The notes under the pieces are model-generated. The model was not told the origin of the DNA. It did no database searches and saw only the letters and a list, made by a program, of their open reading frames with translations. From Russula earlei (Eukaryota > Basidiomycota > Agaricomycetes > Russulales > Russulaceae), in contig JAGFNK010000136.1 in assembly GCA_025769875.1 (NCBI GenBank), forward strand, positions 51,464 to 115,463: DNA of 64,000 nucleotides, read 5' to 3'. The position numbers and the translations under genes are program-made. Every line of letters begins with the position of its first letter. Within the stretch, counting starts at the first letter, position 1. This document shows, one piece after another, positions 1 to 11,559 of this stretch.

Positions 1-131
1 TCGACTTATCCCTTCTTGCCTGTCGTGTTAAACCCGACAAATGACCTGGTGAGTTCACCCACTGTACAGCAGACGGCCGACCATCTCAAGTACTGTGTAA
101 GATATATTTTAGCTCGTATGTATACTTTCCT

Positions 132-1590
132 CACCAAGTTTGCAGATGACCAGCGAAAACAAGTTGGCCGAACGCTGGCAAAAGGACGCAGTGAGCACGA
201 TTATCTTCCGAGTCGTAAGTCTCAGCGTTCCCTTCCACCGTGTATCAATTCGAAATAAACAAACAGATTGGTTAACTCTCCGCTGTCCTCGCTGCACTCA
301 CTGTTGTCCCCTAGACCTCATGGCCAACTGGCAAAATACAAGTTCTTTTCTTCATTCTATCCTGCGAAAATCTATGAACTTCAAGTTGACTCGAATGGCT
401 CTCCCCTCGCCATTCCCTCTACTGTGGCTCAACGTCTGGCCTTCTCCCCTCAAAGATATGCTGTCTAGGCGAACTCCCTCTGGTTCTTGACCATGTCGAT
501 CACCCTTGCATATGCAATGCTAGCGACATCTATGCAGCAGTGGGCCCGTCGATGCCTTAGGATCTCCGAGCCCAACGGTTGCGCACCACAAGAACGCGTG
601 CGGATCCGTGCATTCTTTGCGAATGGCCTACAAACTTAGTCCTTTCTCGGCTATCGAACTACTTACATCCCCTTGTACATTTTCCTTATTCATTTTCATC
701 ATTTGTCTACGCATTTACCTCTTCAATATCGACCATATGATTTCAACAAGGTGGTTTGTTGGGTGGCACTTTTTGTCTGCGGTATATGGATGCATCACGT
801 TTATGCCAGCTCTCTGGCTAGACTCCATACTATTCACCACTGTCTCCAAACACTTAGTTTCTTTGGACCGGCATGCCGTTCTTAACCGTTTATGTCCCTC
901 CCTGTTTACCATTCCTTACCGCCGTGTGACCCCTTGTTGCCTTATGTTCGGTCGTTACCGACGGCTCTGTAGTGCCATGGTCTCCAGCCCAATCGGCACT
1001 GGTGGCAGCTCATATGGGATATGGAGAAAGCAACCAGAGAGGCTATTTTGGAACGATCAACGGGCGTTTCTTGTGTTCAAGATGATGCACTGAACGTTTC
1101 CTCGAATCCATTTCGGGCTTCTTTCACGGTGAACCAGGAGGTCTCGGAGGTCTCCGACTCCGTCTTCCTGGAAGAGTCGAGGGAAGAATCACCGATCCAC
1201 TGAATGCATTCTTGGGTCGCACGTTGTCATCATATCCGGTCTCCACTTCAATCAATATAACTCGATGTTCCCTTTTATTCCGTGGGTTCAAACGGCCCAC
1301 GTCGATCCCAGCTACCGTCTAATTGATCTCGCGTTCACTCTGGATACGATATACATCATTTCCTCACATTTTCATGCCGTCCCTTCCCACTTTGAACCAT
1401 TTTCCTTGGTTAACGATGATGAAGCTGCGCTTCCACCCTTAATAGATCACCTTCTGATCGACTCCCATTCGTCCTTCGAGAGCTTGTCATCTGCACTGGG
1501 CGTGAAGCGTGACCATTGCGGATGTTTTAGGTTTATTTCCATGGAGCTCTTCATTGTTAAACTCTCTGGCTCACTATTCCTCTTACAGGA
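132..1590 (+). pseudogene. DUF6535-family membrane protein relic, copy 1
   Basis: Decayed copy of the DUF6535 family, multi-pass membrane proteins of unknown function expanded in mushroom-forming fungi. In order, scattered over different frames, I see an AERWQKDA-type motif near 165, a segment like KIYELQVDSNGSP near 370-420 followed by QRYAV, a QQWARR motif near 535-550, a segment like RIRAFFANG near 600, and a hydrophobic LRIYLFNIDH segment near 705-735. The similarity continues to about 1590 with segments resembling the family's C-terminal region. Successive family segments lie in different frames with stops between them (for example a TAG right after the intron near 310), so no continuous protein can be read. 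The end overlaps the 3' end of the NmrA-like gene on the other strand. Family assignment is from memory of its conserved motifs. The upstream part may lie left of the window. Confidence 0.75.
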
Positions 1591-1636
1591 CAGATGGATG
1601 CAGTGCTACTGTTGGGTGGCCGTTTCTCTACCCCAT

Positions 1637-2651
1637 CTACGCAACTGGGACGTTATCGATTGCCGCGGACGGATTCCAATCTGGATACAGATGGTTGTCG
1701 TTCTTCCGGAACGGTCCCGTAGTTGCCCAGAGCTTGTGAAGGACGGCGGCAAAGTCCTGAGGATTGACGGCTAATCTTGCGTCATATTCAGAAACAGGGA
1801 TGTACGTTACATCCAGTTTCTTCCCGGTCTTCTCTTCGTATGCTTTGAATATCTCGTTGAATGACTGTTTCGGGACGTTACCGTCAAACACCGAGGAGCG
1901 TATATGACCCCAAGCACATACCTTGTTGTCGCCCGCAATGGTGAAGGAACGGTCGTTCAATTGCTCAGCAGGGAGGTGTGTCAGAACATAAGAAATGTAT
2001 CTGGCAATATCGGATCTAGAGGTGAGGGAAATTTGTTTGTTGCCATCTCCGCCAACGGATACTTTCCCCTTCGTGACATCGAGGTCCAAGAACCTGCTTA
2101 ATCGTCAACGGAACGACAGAAGGGAGACATTTAGAAACGTACGATGCCCAAATGAAGTCTGCGAAAGGTCCAGTATAAAAGAGGGCGTACGATAGACCCA
2201 CCGCCTTCAGCTGGTCCTGAACTCTGGCCTTCGCACCGAAAAGTCCTTCCGTCGCTCCCTCTGTGGGTACCCCGAATTCGGACGGGACGAACAACTTGAC
2301 GCCAACCTCTTTCGCGGCTTCGGCGATTCCCCCTTGCAGCGGAAGAGCCACGCCGGCGATGGTTGAGATGACGACATCAATGCCAGCGAGAGCACGCTTG
2401 AGAGATTCCTTGTTGGTGTAATCGACTGGAATCACCTTGGCATCTCCTTCAATGGACGTTTTGGATCCCTTCCATAGACGGTGAGCGCGCAATGCATGAC
2501 ATCGACGAGCAAGGCGTACAAGGCTTACCTCGCGTGTAAGGACGACGACCTGATTGACAGTTCCGGCAGCCTTGTCTTTCAAGAACTGCTGGGTGACGAC
2601 GCTACCTATAAGACCAGCACCAACAATAGCAAAGTTCTTGTAGCCAGACAT
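1637..2651 (-). CDS. NmrA-like / isoflavone reductase-like NAD(P)-binding protein
   Basis: Three exons, 2651-2529, 2468-2143 and 2093-1637, separated by introns of 60 nt (2469-2528) and 49 nt (2094-2142), both GT-AG; joined they give 301 residues, the usual size of the family. The N-terminus carries the Rossmann dinucleotide-binding glycine motif GAGLIG at residues 11-16. Further along come DVVISTIAG and FVPSEFG, typical of NmrA/isoflavone-reductase-like proteins of the atypical short-chain dehydrogenase group. These proteins bind NAD(P)(H) and act either as redox sensors or as reductases on small aromatic substrates; which applies here cannot be told. The first intron is a multiple of three, so its sequence reads through without a stop. 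The splice at 2143/2093 restores the sequence WAS-FLDLDVTKGK. The product should be cytosolic. The gene looks intact. Confidence 0.9.
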
Positions 2652-2712
2652 GTTTTGTTACAGTATGTGAAATGTCGAGGGAGTTTACGTCCCTAGGCTC
2701 CAGTCGTTTTCC

Positions 2713-2722
2713 TTTAAATAAT
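2713..2722 (-). promoter_or_regulatory. TATA-like element upstream of NmrA-like gene
   Basis: On the minus strand this reads ATTATTTAAA, about 60 nt before the ATG at 2651. It is a plausible core promoter element, judged only by composition and distance. Confidence 0.35.
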
Positions 2723-4191
2723 ACGATCACCACACGCACTCTTTTACGCACTCTCGAAATATGAAGATGCATATACTAGTAATAACTACTATGACATACC
2801 AAATGTATTTCATCAGTCATCATAACAAATTCCCTGACGTGGCTATTCGGCATAACAGTCTAAGATGGCGACAAGCGGCGCAAGCCTTACAAATACCATA
2901 TCGTGACTCAGCTCTCCCCATCGTTGTTATCGAGGCTCGGGGATCGTTTCCTACTCCCTTGGCGTAGTCGCAGAAAACGCTGACTGCGGAGCCAGAACAG
3001 GATGTTGTGATAACCGAATGGCGTCAACGTTGACATTGACATTGATTGTCATCTACACCACATCATGATGTGGCCCATTTTATTGATTCTCTGAACTTTC
3101 TCTGCGTTCGTTTTCAAATGGTCACTGCCGGCGCAAATTCTCAGCTGGTAGGTGCCTAGAAGTTCTTGACTCGTCAGCCTGAATTCTGATTGCGCGTCGT
3201 TTTTTCTTGTGCGCTCGCTCAGGTACTGTCGATATCGACGGGCCTTGGCCCCTTTGAATGAATGTCAGACGATTTGATAAGATATTACTCAGCCTCGGTC
3301 GCCCAAAAACCCAACAGTTAATCAGAAGAGGCACCAGCACTGCACTGTATCCAGGGCATTTTGATACGCACATTGCACAGGGCCATGACTCGATGTGGGA
3401 ATGGCCAATCGTGATGTGATTCTGACCCCATTGGGAGACTCATTGATCAACGAAATGACGAACCCCGACGGTCTTCAGTTGTATCTCTAATCCTGCGACT
3501 TGGGAAATATCCTCGCCCATGCAATTTCGCCCGTCCGCCTTATGAGCTCCCGTGTCCACTGTTCAGGTGGTCCCCGAATGTAGTAGTCCGTCAAGAGGAC
3601 AGTGCTTGGATCCACGGCCGTCCCCGTCTTGCTAGATGCCGTCCTGTCATCCCACTGCCAGTGTTTCCCACCTGCGCATCACTTCTTGGGATGCGCTCAG
3701 GCTGGGTTTCGATGATTGAGGGCGGAGAGGAAGGCAGTGAGTGGGTATTTAAAATTGAGCGTTTGACGATGCATAGTTCCTGGCCGTCGCGTTTCCGTGT
3801 TTCTCATTTTTGTTCTGATTGAGGGACATCATGTGCATCGCCCGTCCGTGAAGATGTCGATAAGGAAGCTTACTATGTGTAGACCTCTGACGGGCAGGGG
3901 GTTTTGGATGGCAGTGACGCTCCTCATGATGGACCTTGGAAAGGTACATAAACCCCAATCTCCTCCGCGATGTATAACCATCGCCCGTCTCAGTCAGCGT
4001 TGTGCGTCTTTCAATTTTCTGCCATTCTCCTACTATCCACTAGGCTGAGATTCAGTTTCCCAACAGCTATCTTGACTTGAATTTCACAATCTCGATTTTG
4101 TTCAGGTTGGTCTTCAGTCCTGCAGTCGTAGCGTCCTTCACCTCGGAGTACCGTGACATCGGCTGACGCAAAGGTACCCAACCTATAATAG
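2723..4191. other. Intergenic stretch without recognisable gene
   Basis: Only short, unrelated reading frames occur here, none with a recognisable family or codon continuity. A TATA-like gtatttaaa near 3747-3755 and a short open stretch around 3850-3960 ending at a possible splice donor could be the 5' part of the gene that starts at 4192. I could not join them convincingly. Confidence 0.4.
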
Positions 4192-4757
4192 ATGGGAAAC
4201 CTCATTTCCAGAAATAATTCCGGTTTTGACCTGACCTTGACTTTACCGGATAGTCAGGTGGTGCTCTTCAGGAATACAGCTGAACTAAATTCGACAGAGC
4301 TTGGCGAAACTACTGTGACACATCAGACCACCCCAATTTACACCTTCACGCTCTATCAGGGTATTCACATCGCCGAAATAACTTCTATCGATTTGGTGAG
4401 TTTATCATATCTGGACAGACTTCAACGCCTCGACTAGAACTAATCTCCCGAACCTCATTAGAATGGGGCCGTCACGTTCAAGAATAACACTGGTGAAGAC
4501 CTCACTTTGGTTTTGCCGACCGGTATGGCGACGGCTTTTCCCAAAGGACAAACTGCCGTGTATTCGAACACGGGAACATATTCTGCCCACGCCGGCCCGA
4601 GCCTTCCCACTCCAATTTATAACTTCAAATATCATAGGGGTATTATCGCCGTCGACGTGAATGATATTGTCAAGCAGCCACCCGTAAGTTCTCATGTTTA
4701 CAGCCTGTTGATAAAGCCTAATCCATGCACGACGATATTCTTCAGAAAGTGAATTGA
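4192..4757 (+). CDS. Small protein made of two duplicated ~70-residue units, one per exon
   Basis: Three exons, 4192-4395, 4462-4683 and 4746-4757, with phase-0 GT-AG introns of 66 and 62 nt, give 145 residues. Exon 1 and exon 2 encode related halves: both start with an NN(S/T)G-x-DLTL-x-LP motif, both contain TPIY-(T/N)-F followed by a short hydrophobic strand, and both end just before the splice site. The alternating polar/hydrophobic pattern suggests a small beta-sandwich repeat. There is no signal peptide, transmembrane segment or cysteine framework, so the protein is probably cytosolic. I do not recognise the family. The start is the first ATG in the frame; an earlier non-coding or short coding exon upstream is possible. 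The tidy exon-repeat correspondence supports a real gene. Confidence 0.7.
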
Positions 4758-5765
4758 GGATTGGAACCAAGCCCACTAGTACTACGAACAAGTTCGGATC
4801 CAACTCTGGACACTTTCACACTCGTGCCCGTGCTGGTTGATATCGTGTACTTTTGGTCTCTACTTCTGTTTCTGCTTTCTGAATTTGCATGGATCTCGTG
4901 AGCCCGCGTTGCTGTGCCCAGCTGGAATCAAACTCTACTCCGCCATGACAGAAGGCGTGATGCAGGCGTGACCTCCAGCCAAAATATTACTCGAAAACCA
5001 CTTGATGGACCTCCATTTTTCTTTTCTAGAATAACATCAGTGGCACTCAATAGTATAGCTACAAAGTTTTTAATGGAGTTGTTCGAGCAGATACAGGGAG
5101 GTTCGGGCTGGACGCCTCACGCCACCTCACGTGCCAGACACTGTTGTGACGGTTTTCCAGCGCTAGCGTCGAGCTAGAGAGGTCGCCGCGAACCTTCGTG
5201 GAGCAGCACTGCACGGCAACATTAAACCAAACGCCCCCCGTCAGAACGTCGCGTCTCCGAGTCCGATCTTCGGCTACATACCCCTTCGGTCATCAAAGCT
5301 CGTGCGGGTCTTCCACCCTTTTTACCTCATCCAGTTTGGCAGAAGGCTTCGAAGGCGCCGAATCCTATCTTCAAAGCTATTCGGACATGACCTCATCGTT
5401 TATAAAACGCCTTCGTCTGTTTGAGTATGCCCACGGACCAGACGAATGGGAGCTTCTCCCTAACTATTCACAGTGCGCCAGCTGCATTCGTCGGCCCCCA
5501 TCATTTGGAGGCACTGACTCGGACCATCGACCGTGCATTTTGACTGCAGCCGTTGCCGAGGTTGGGCACTCGCGCTTGGTTTAGCTTCTGCGTCTTGATA
5601 TGATGGAATGTAGGTAACCTTTAAGCCCTGTCACGAGTCGTGCATTTCCGCGCCATGCATTCTCTACCTCGGTTGTTATACAGGAACACGAGCGTATTAT
5701 TGTGTCATTACTAATGGCCACGATGTTACCATTGCGACCTCCATGACATTATAATGTCCACCGTT
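4758..5765. other. Intergenic stretch, possible coding relic
   Basis: No intact gene was seen. On the plus strand, 5300-5480 reads as an open arginine-rich segment containing FGHDLIVYKTP followed by a stop, which faintly recalls the start of a Rieske iron-sulphur domain. The cysteine/histidine cluster signature cannot be shown, so this is left as an unresolved relic. Confidence 0.3.
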
Positions 5766-6808
5766 CTACTGGTTCTTTTTCTCGTCCGCACTGAAGCCCT
5801 TGGGTGGCTGGACGCGTAAAGGCGACTGGATGCTGGCGAGCGCTGAAATGCCATAGAGGACGATGGGAACAAGCACGAAAAAGGCGAGAATCAGGCTAGT
5901 GATGAGCGCGGGTGTGAGTAGCTGATATCGAGCCAGGATGCCGCCTGCCGGTGGGGCCGGCGAGGGAGGGGGCACCGGATCGTCCTGTCGAGGTGAGCCA
6001 GCCATAATGACGAGGTGCCGCGGAAAAGCGCGCGCAATCTTGTCGAGCTCAGTCGCAAGGCGGGCCTCTGGCAGGAAAAGAAAGAGAAAAAGATTTAAAG
6101 TCAGGTGGGCGGCATATGAATGGAACACGCGCGTACCGTGATCGGCGACGGAACGCTTACGCGCCCCCGCTGACTCCGTCACTGCGGGCATGGAGAGCTG
6201 CAGGACGCGCACGGTTCCTCGTTCAGAAGAAGACACGGTGTCACCGATCGGGGATGAAAGAGGCTGAGCGTCGCAGAGCACCGCCACTTTGTCTGCGAGT
6301 TCTTGGAAAGGACTGGGGTCTGACTGTTTGGGAAGGGGGAAGCGCACGTAGGGGAACTGAATGGACGAGGGAGAATCTTGCAGACGCGTTGCAAGGGACG
6401 AGGATGGGGGAAGGGAGCGGAGATCAGATGCATGTAACTTGGGGAGATGTGAGTATGAGTTATATTTGAAGCGGATGAAGAGAGAGGGAGAGATTGGTTG
6501 AACACACCCTGGGTTGGTTTACGATGATCACGGCGTCGAATTCGCATACGCCAGTATCAGTTAGTAACTTGCTGAAGAGGTCATTCGCGTGTGGGGTTGC
6601 ACTAGTGGAGACAGACCCGAGTCGTAATCGGTCGAGGGCACTACTTCTAGAGAATATGCATTGTGAGCGTCGGCAGGGTGTAGAGCCGGACATTGGATAT
6701 TGATTACCTGTGAGATGACCATGCTACAAGAGGAGACGTCTCTAAGAACGAAAGAGCGGTCTGGAGAGAAGCTGCAACAAGAGCGAATGCGAGGGTAAAG
6801 CAGCGCAT
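5766..6808 (-). CDS. BIG1/VOA1-like ER membrane protein
   Basis: Four exons, 6808-6708, 6646-6508, 6437-6137 and 6067-5766, with GT-AG introns of 61, 70 and 69 nt, join in frame to 280 residues. The N-terminus is a cleavable-type signal peptide (MRCFTLAFALVAAS), followed by a luminal region opening with ETSPLVAWSS. One membrane helix lies at about residues 234-257, followed by a short cytosolic tail ending in a lysine-rich KKNQ. This layout (signal, luminal domain, one C-terminal helix, short tail with a dilysine-like end) is that of fungal BIG1 and the related V-ATPase accessory protein VOA1/Ac45. BIG1 is needed for beta-1,6-glucan in the cell wall; VOA1 helps assemble the proton pump in the ER. 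I cannot separate the two by eye. The gene looks intact. Confidence 0.72.
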
Positions 6809-7809
6809 GGTTGAAGGGTGGGTATTCAAGCAAACCCCGGGACGCTCAAAAGACGAAGGGGGCCTGATCCGGGCCGGGCTGCGACGCCCTTTTGACACTC
6901 ACGATTCTCTTCTTCCCGTCGTCTCTCTCTTTTATGTTGACGACATCTTCTGACAACATGCCTGCTGTTCTCACCTGCCTCGCTCTGTCTCTTTAGAACT
7001 CTCACGGTTGACATAAGTGGCGGTGACAGTCACACCCTCGCCTCTGTCTCCCAAATACAAGTCCGATAGTCTTCAACGACCGGCCGGAGGACCGCGCCCG
7101 ACCAAGGCTAGCCAAATGGGTCACCTTACATCTCACCTTACCTCCTCTACACCGGTTTGTTCACGGTGGGGGATGATCCTTTTGCCAAAAGTCTGGGTTC
7201 AAGGGCTCGGCACAGGCTTGCGGGCGCCGTGTGTAGCCCGGGCTTTGGACCGGATTTTGAAAACCACTATTTCCACATCATAGTATCAGATAGCTACTAG
7301 TGAAGACATTGTTCAAGCATCTGATGGAACTGGTGGCGACAAGGATGGATGGTCAATAGCGGGATCTTCGTGTTTTGAATGTGGGCAGGATATGAAATTG
7401 GACGTTCATATCGAGGAACTGGTAATCACCGCGCAACGACAAACGACATCACTGTGGTTCATAACCAGACGCGCTCACGACGCCAGCAGTCGGAACGAGA
7501 CGGATGGCGAGAAAGCTCTAAAGCTGCTGGCGGAGTTCACGCGCGAGTCATCCTAATGGGCGTGGGTGGGAGCCTCGTCGACGTGACAACACTACAGCTT
7601 AGTAGTCCCTCGGCCCTTCACGGTACAAAGAGAAACGCAACAGTCGATGCGCCGAGACCAAGTGCAGAAGGCGACAACGGTAAGTCACAGAGCCCGTCAA
7701 GGATGGAGTGGAGCGTTTGTCAGGTTTGGCGCTCGTGTCGGCCTAATCGATTCGTGATTTAATCGATATTTCATCCAACTACGTAAAACTTTTCTCTTGG
7801 AACCAAGGG
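6809..7809. other. Intergenic region without recognisable gene
   Basis: This lies between the start of the BIG1-like gene (minus strand) and the 3' end of the next minus-strand gene. Plus-strand reading frames near 7017-7283 and 7379-7762 show no family features and look like chance frames in GC-rich DNA. Confidence 0.5.
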
Positions 7810-8634
7810 TTATACACACGCAACGCATCTGACACGCCGTCTGTCCTCAATGGATTTCAAAATCCGATTGAGGAACTCTTCCGTCTCATCCACACGCTGC
7901 TTGATATCTTCTTGGCCGCCTTTTTGTTTGCTTCTTCGAATCGGGAATTCCAAGTTTCCTGAGACTCCTCCACCCGACGTTTCCAGGTCGTAAGCTGCAG
8001 CCCGAGTGCGTGACTTGCCCCAGTTGAACCATCCCCACCCACTGCTCTTCGCAGCATCGACCTTTCGCTCTCTGAAAACAAGAGTACAGTCAGCACGCCC
8101 GATCTGACCAGGCGCTTCCTTCAAGACGACGAGCACTACTCGCCGACCGTGGACTGGGCCTCAGCCGCGCGGTGGGAAGCTTGGTCCCTGGCCGCTTCAA
8201 CAACGCTGATTCCCGCGCTCGAAGGTATGGCCAATTTTGATCTTTCGTCGCTCGCACCTTCGCTTTCGCTTCCGCTTTCACCTCTTGATACTTTGCATCA
8301 CTCGTCGAAACAGTCCGCTCGTGGCTACCCTCGGTGGTCTTGCCGAGCCCCAGCCCTTCTCGCTCCCTGTTTACATGCGCGTTCTCCGCATTCGCATGGT
8401 AGTATCAGAGGGCTACTGCGGCGAACAACCCGCCGCAGATGTAGAGCACGTTTCTATCGCCGCCTTTTTTGGCATACACTCCCTCTGCCTGGTCGGTCAT
8501 CGGGCGAGTGGGCCCGGCTGAGAGGCGCGGGCCACCTGTGGCGAGGTGCGCGTGTGGGAGTGCGCGAGGGGCTGTTGAATACTCTGAGCGGCATCGCGAA
8601 TGGTGGAAAACCTGAGCGTGATGCGGCGATACAT
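7810..8634 (-). pseudogene. Putative mitochondrial single-pass membrane protein with charged helical tail, disrupted
   Basis: An ATG at 8634 opens an arginine-rich, acid-poor leader that looks like a mitochondrial presequence. In the next frame over follows KKGGDRNVLY, then a hydrophobic helix (YICGGLFAAVAL). A TGA follows immediately, and the same frame continues with YYHANAENAH and then an alanine/lysine/glutamate-rich helical region, as if TGG had become TGA. After a probable intron ending near 8060 comes WGWFNWGK and a charged tail ending at 7810. The order presequence, membrane helix, tryptophan-glycine patch and LEA-like amphipathic tail is seen in many uncharacterised basidiomycete mitochondrial proteins. 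At least one frame change and one stop are needed to read it through, so it is a decayed gene or carries sequence errors. Confidence 0.45.
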
Positions 8635-9663
8635 GGTGATCGAGATGGTAGGGTGGGTTTAATGGGCTAGTTGTTTCCCATGTGATGGATGTGAGAGGTG
8701 GGCTGGCGAGGATTGCCATCCGTCATTCATTGCAGACGTCACTCCAAATAGCACGTGAGTGTGTGAGGAGTTGCAGGCAGACAACCAAACACGACTACTG
8801 ACGTGAGATTTGATATTGGTTGCGTAAAAGAACAGAAGGACAACACGCACAGCTGCGAGCAGCAAGTTTTAACGACGTAAAAAGTTTTCCGCATCGATGT
8901 AGGCGCCTGCATATTTTGTCCTTGTACTCCAAAGTGGACAATTCGACGTCGAATCGGACGCGCCTTTGCGAGTCCGATCGATTGCGCGTTCTCCCCTCCC
9001 CCCCCCCTGATCCCTCCGACCGAGAGTGCCCCCTCCAACCGACAAGAAACGCGTCGACGATGTCTGGTGTGAGGGACAAGCGATCAAAAAAGATCCGGCT
9101 GGCTTGTGGCGAGGGGGCTTGTGTGCGGCCGCGCGCGTGACCAAGTGTTTTATTTTTTTATATGGCTCTTGTGGAGAGAGGACAATATTATATTTTCTTC
9201 GACGTTTCGGTGCAGAGTCTGCGTTCCTCATCCCGTATAGGATACTCCTTGTTCACGTTGCGGCAGCGTGGCAAGAAGACCAAGGCGTGCTAAGTCCGAG
9301 TCCGACGCGCGTATAAATGGCCGTCTGTTATTCGACCGCTGATACGTATCAATCGATTGATTGTCCCAATATGCCCTTCGCCTTTTTTTTTTTCTTTTCC
9401 TAGTCGCGACTCCAGTGGTGTATTGGGTGCAATCAGCAAGCTGTGCCCGACGGAAGGGGATACACGGTGCGTAACATCTGGATGATGGACTCAGAGCCGT
9501 CTCAGATCGGGATCACTTCTGATATATATACAACGAGGAAGCAAGTGAGGTAGAACATGACAGCAAGAACAAGTATACACTACAGTCGTCCGTGGTGCAC
9601 CACCGCAAATTCCTTCCTTGCAGCAGGACCGTCAAAATGAGAATATGAGAAGAAAAAGGATAT
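8635..9663. other. Intergenic region without recognisable gene
   Basis: GC-rich DNA with homopolymer runs (C run at about 8996-9007, T run at about 9384-9393). Open frames on both strands overlap each other and show no family features. It separates two minus-strand genes and probably holds the promoter of the gene at 7810-8634 and the terminator of the zinc-finger gene. Confidence 0.45.
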
Positions 9664-11559
9664 TTAGTCGGATGCTTGGAGGCGCCTTTGCCTCCACCCC
9701 CTCTTCGACGACCTGGGGTACATTCCCTTCATTTTCTCCGAAAAATACCTGAATCCCTTCACCTCATCCAACTTCAACAGGCTAACTAGACCCTCTGCAA
9801 ACTCCTGGTGTGCTTTCCGCGTCGCCGCACGCTTGTTCTCGGCCACCTCCGGGCTGACGTTGAGGCACTCGGGCGGCGGGTTCTTGCGGTGCCGGACCAG
9901 CGAGTCGCCACGCGCAAAGTAATCCCCGCACAACTCGCAGAAGGAGATGCTGCGAGGGTGCGCCTCCGCAGTGTCGGAGTGTCTTTTGTAATCTTCCCAA
10001 TTCGAAAAATCGGCGTCGGGACAGAGTCGGCATTTGGGTGCGCGGACGGCCCCGCGTGCCCAGTCGGCCGCCGTGGCCTCGAGCATCGACCGATGCCTCT
10101 CGTTGAGCCGTTTTGAGATCCGGAACGGATATCTCTCCTCCTCCAGATCCCCGTCGTTCGCGCTATTGGCTTCTTGTTGCTGCACCATGCTGCCTGTGTG
10201 GAGCCACGCCGCTCCCTGCTCTCTCCCCTCAACCCAAGGTAGCTCTTCCTGCGCAATTGTACTCATCGATTCCTGCTGGTCATTTGGCCCCTGCAGGAAT
10301 GAATGGTAAACTCCTTGCGCGTTCGGGGTCGCGAGCCTCTCCGCTCCACGTCCCACAACCTCGGATTCACTATTTGTTTCGGTCAGGGTCCTGGTGGCAG
10401 GTTTGTGACGAGCCCTGTTTGTGGACCGTCCCGCATCCAAGACCCTGATCGTAGTGGCCATCTTGGCCTTGTCCTTCTGGCGCACGTGTCGTCCTTGGCT
10501 GTTATTCGCCTCTGAGCTCGCGTCTTCGAGGGCATCGTCCTCGTCTCGACGTCGTTTGCCAAGGAGGGTCTGCGGCACCACGAACGCGTCCTGGTTGGAC
10601 GCCGGTGCGAAAGAGGCGGGTAAGTAGAGCCCGGCCTGCCCGCACCCTGCTTGAAACCTGGAGGCCGCAGCATCAGTCATGGCCATCACGTCGACCCGTA
10701 GGCAGGACACGGAACCGAAGATAATACGTACGAAGATTGAAACCCATCGAGAACAAATGACCCTGCATCGTAGGTGGATGGTATTGGCCCTGCTGCGCTC
10801 TGATATATATCAAGGTAATCCAGCAGCCACGGGAACTGGCCGAGGTCGAGTGGCCAGGTCGAGTCGACCTGAGAAGTGGCGGCCGGTGCCACGAATCCGT
10901 TTGAGACCGGGACCTGCCAGCATGTCAATCTAGGCGGAACCTTAACGCTCGTATGATTCGTGCTCACGCTGTCCAACACCTGCAGCGGCGGTTGGGAGGG
11001 CTCGGGGGTAAGTTCAGCCCAGGTATCGTCGCTCGCCGACGATGGTACAGAATCTACTTCTGAAAAAGCTTTGGATTGCGTGAAGACAAGCCCATAAGAA
11101 AGAAAGCATTGCGACCTACGCGGCGTCGGCATCTGCCAAGGAGCATGGAAGTCCTGTAACGCGACAAACCAAGTCAATTGTCGTCGGTCGACGACAGGGC
11201 ATTGTGCACGCACGGTGTCCAGGTAGTCGAAACCACCAAAATGTTCGAAGGAGTTGGGGAAAGGGGTGGACGTCGTGGGGAAGGTATCGTCGATCGCGGT
11301 AAAAGCGCCGCCGCCATTGGGCAGGTTTCCGACAACATCTAACAGAGTGTTCCAATCGATGTCCTGTAACAGTGAGATGTGAGTAACCTTTTACACGCCC
11401 GGGAGATGAGATGATGCCCACAGCAGAACTGCCTGAAAGCGAGTCAAAGTTGACGGGTTGCACATTGTCCGCGGTCTCGGACCATACGCTCGTTTGATTC
11501 TCTTGTGGCGCGAGATATGACCACAGCGCGCTGTCGCTGGGGATGTCAAAATCCATCAT
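9664..11559 (-). CDS. C2H2 zinc-finger transcription regulator
   Basis: Five exons, 11559-11422, 11363-11214, 11153-11120, 11059-10732 and 10657-9664, with GT-AG introns of 58, 60, 60 and 74 nt, join in frame to 547 residues. The N-terminal half is acidic and rich in Ser, Pro and Gln, as in activation regions. A basic KRRRDEDD stretch near residue 250 could be a nuclear localisation signal. Near residues 426-482 there are two finger-like units: CRLC followed by two histidines, then CELC with HRK and a final cysteine, so the second finger looks like C2HC. A basic C-terminus (KRGWRQRR) follows. A DNA-binding nuclear role is inferred; no target is known. The first donor (GTGGGC) is weak, so the first exon boundary is the least certain part. 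The 34-nt third exon is short but keeps the frame. Confidence 0.82.

Noticed and set aside
5300..5480. Rieske iron-sulphur protein fragment
   Set aside because: Only FGHDLIVYKTP is suggestive; a stop follows and no CxH...CxxH cluster is present.
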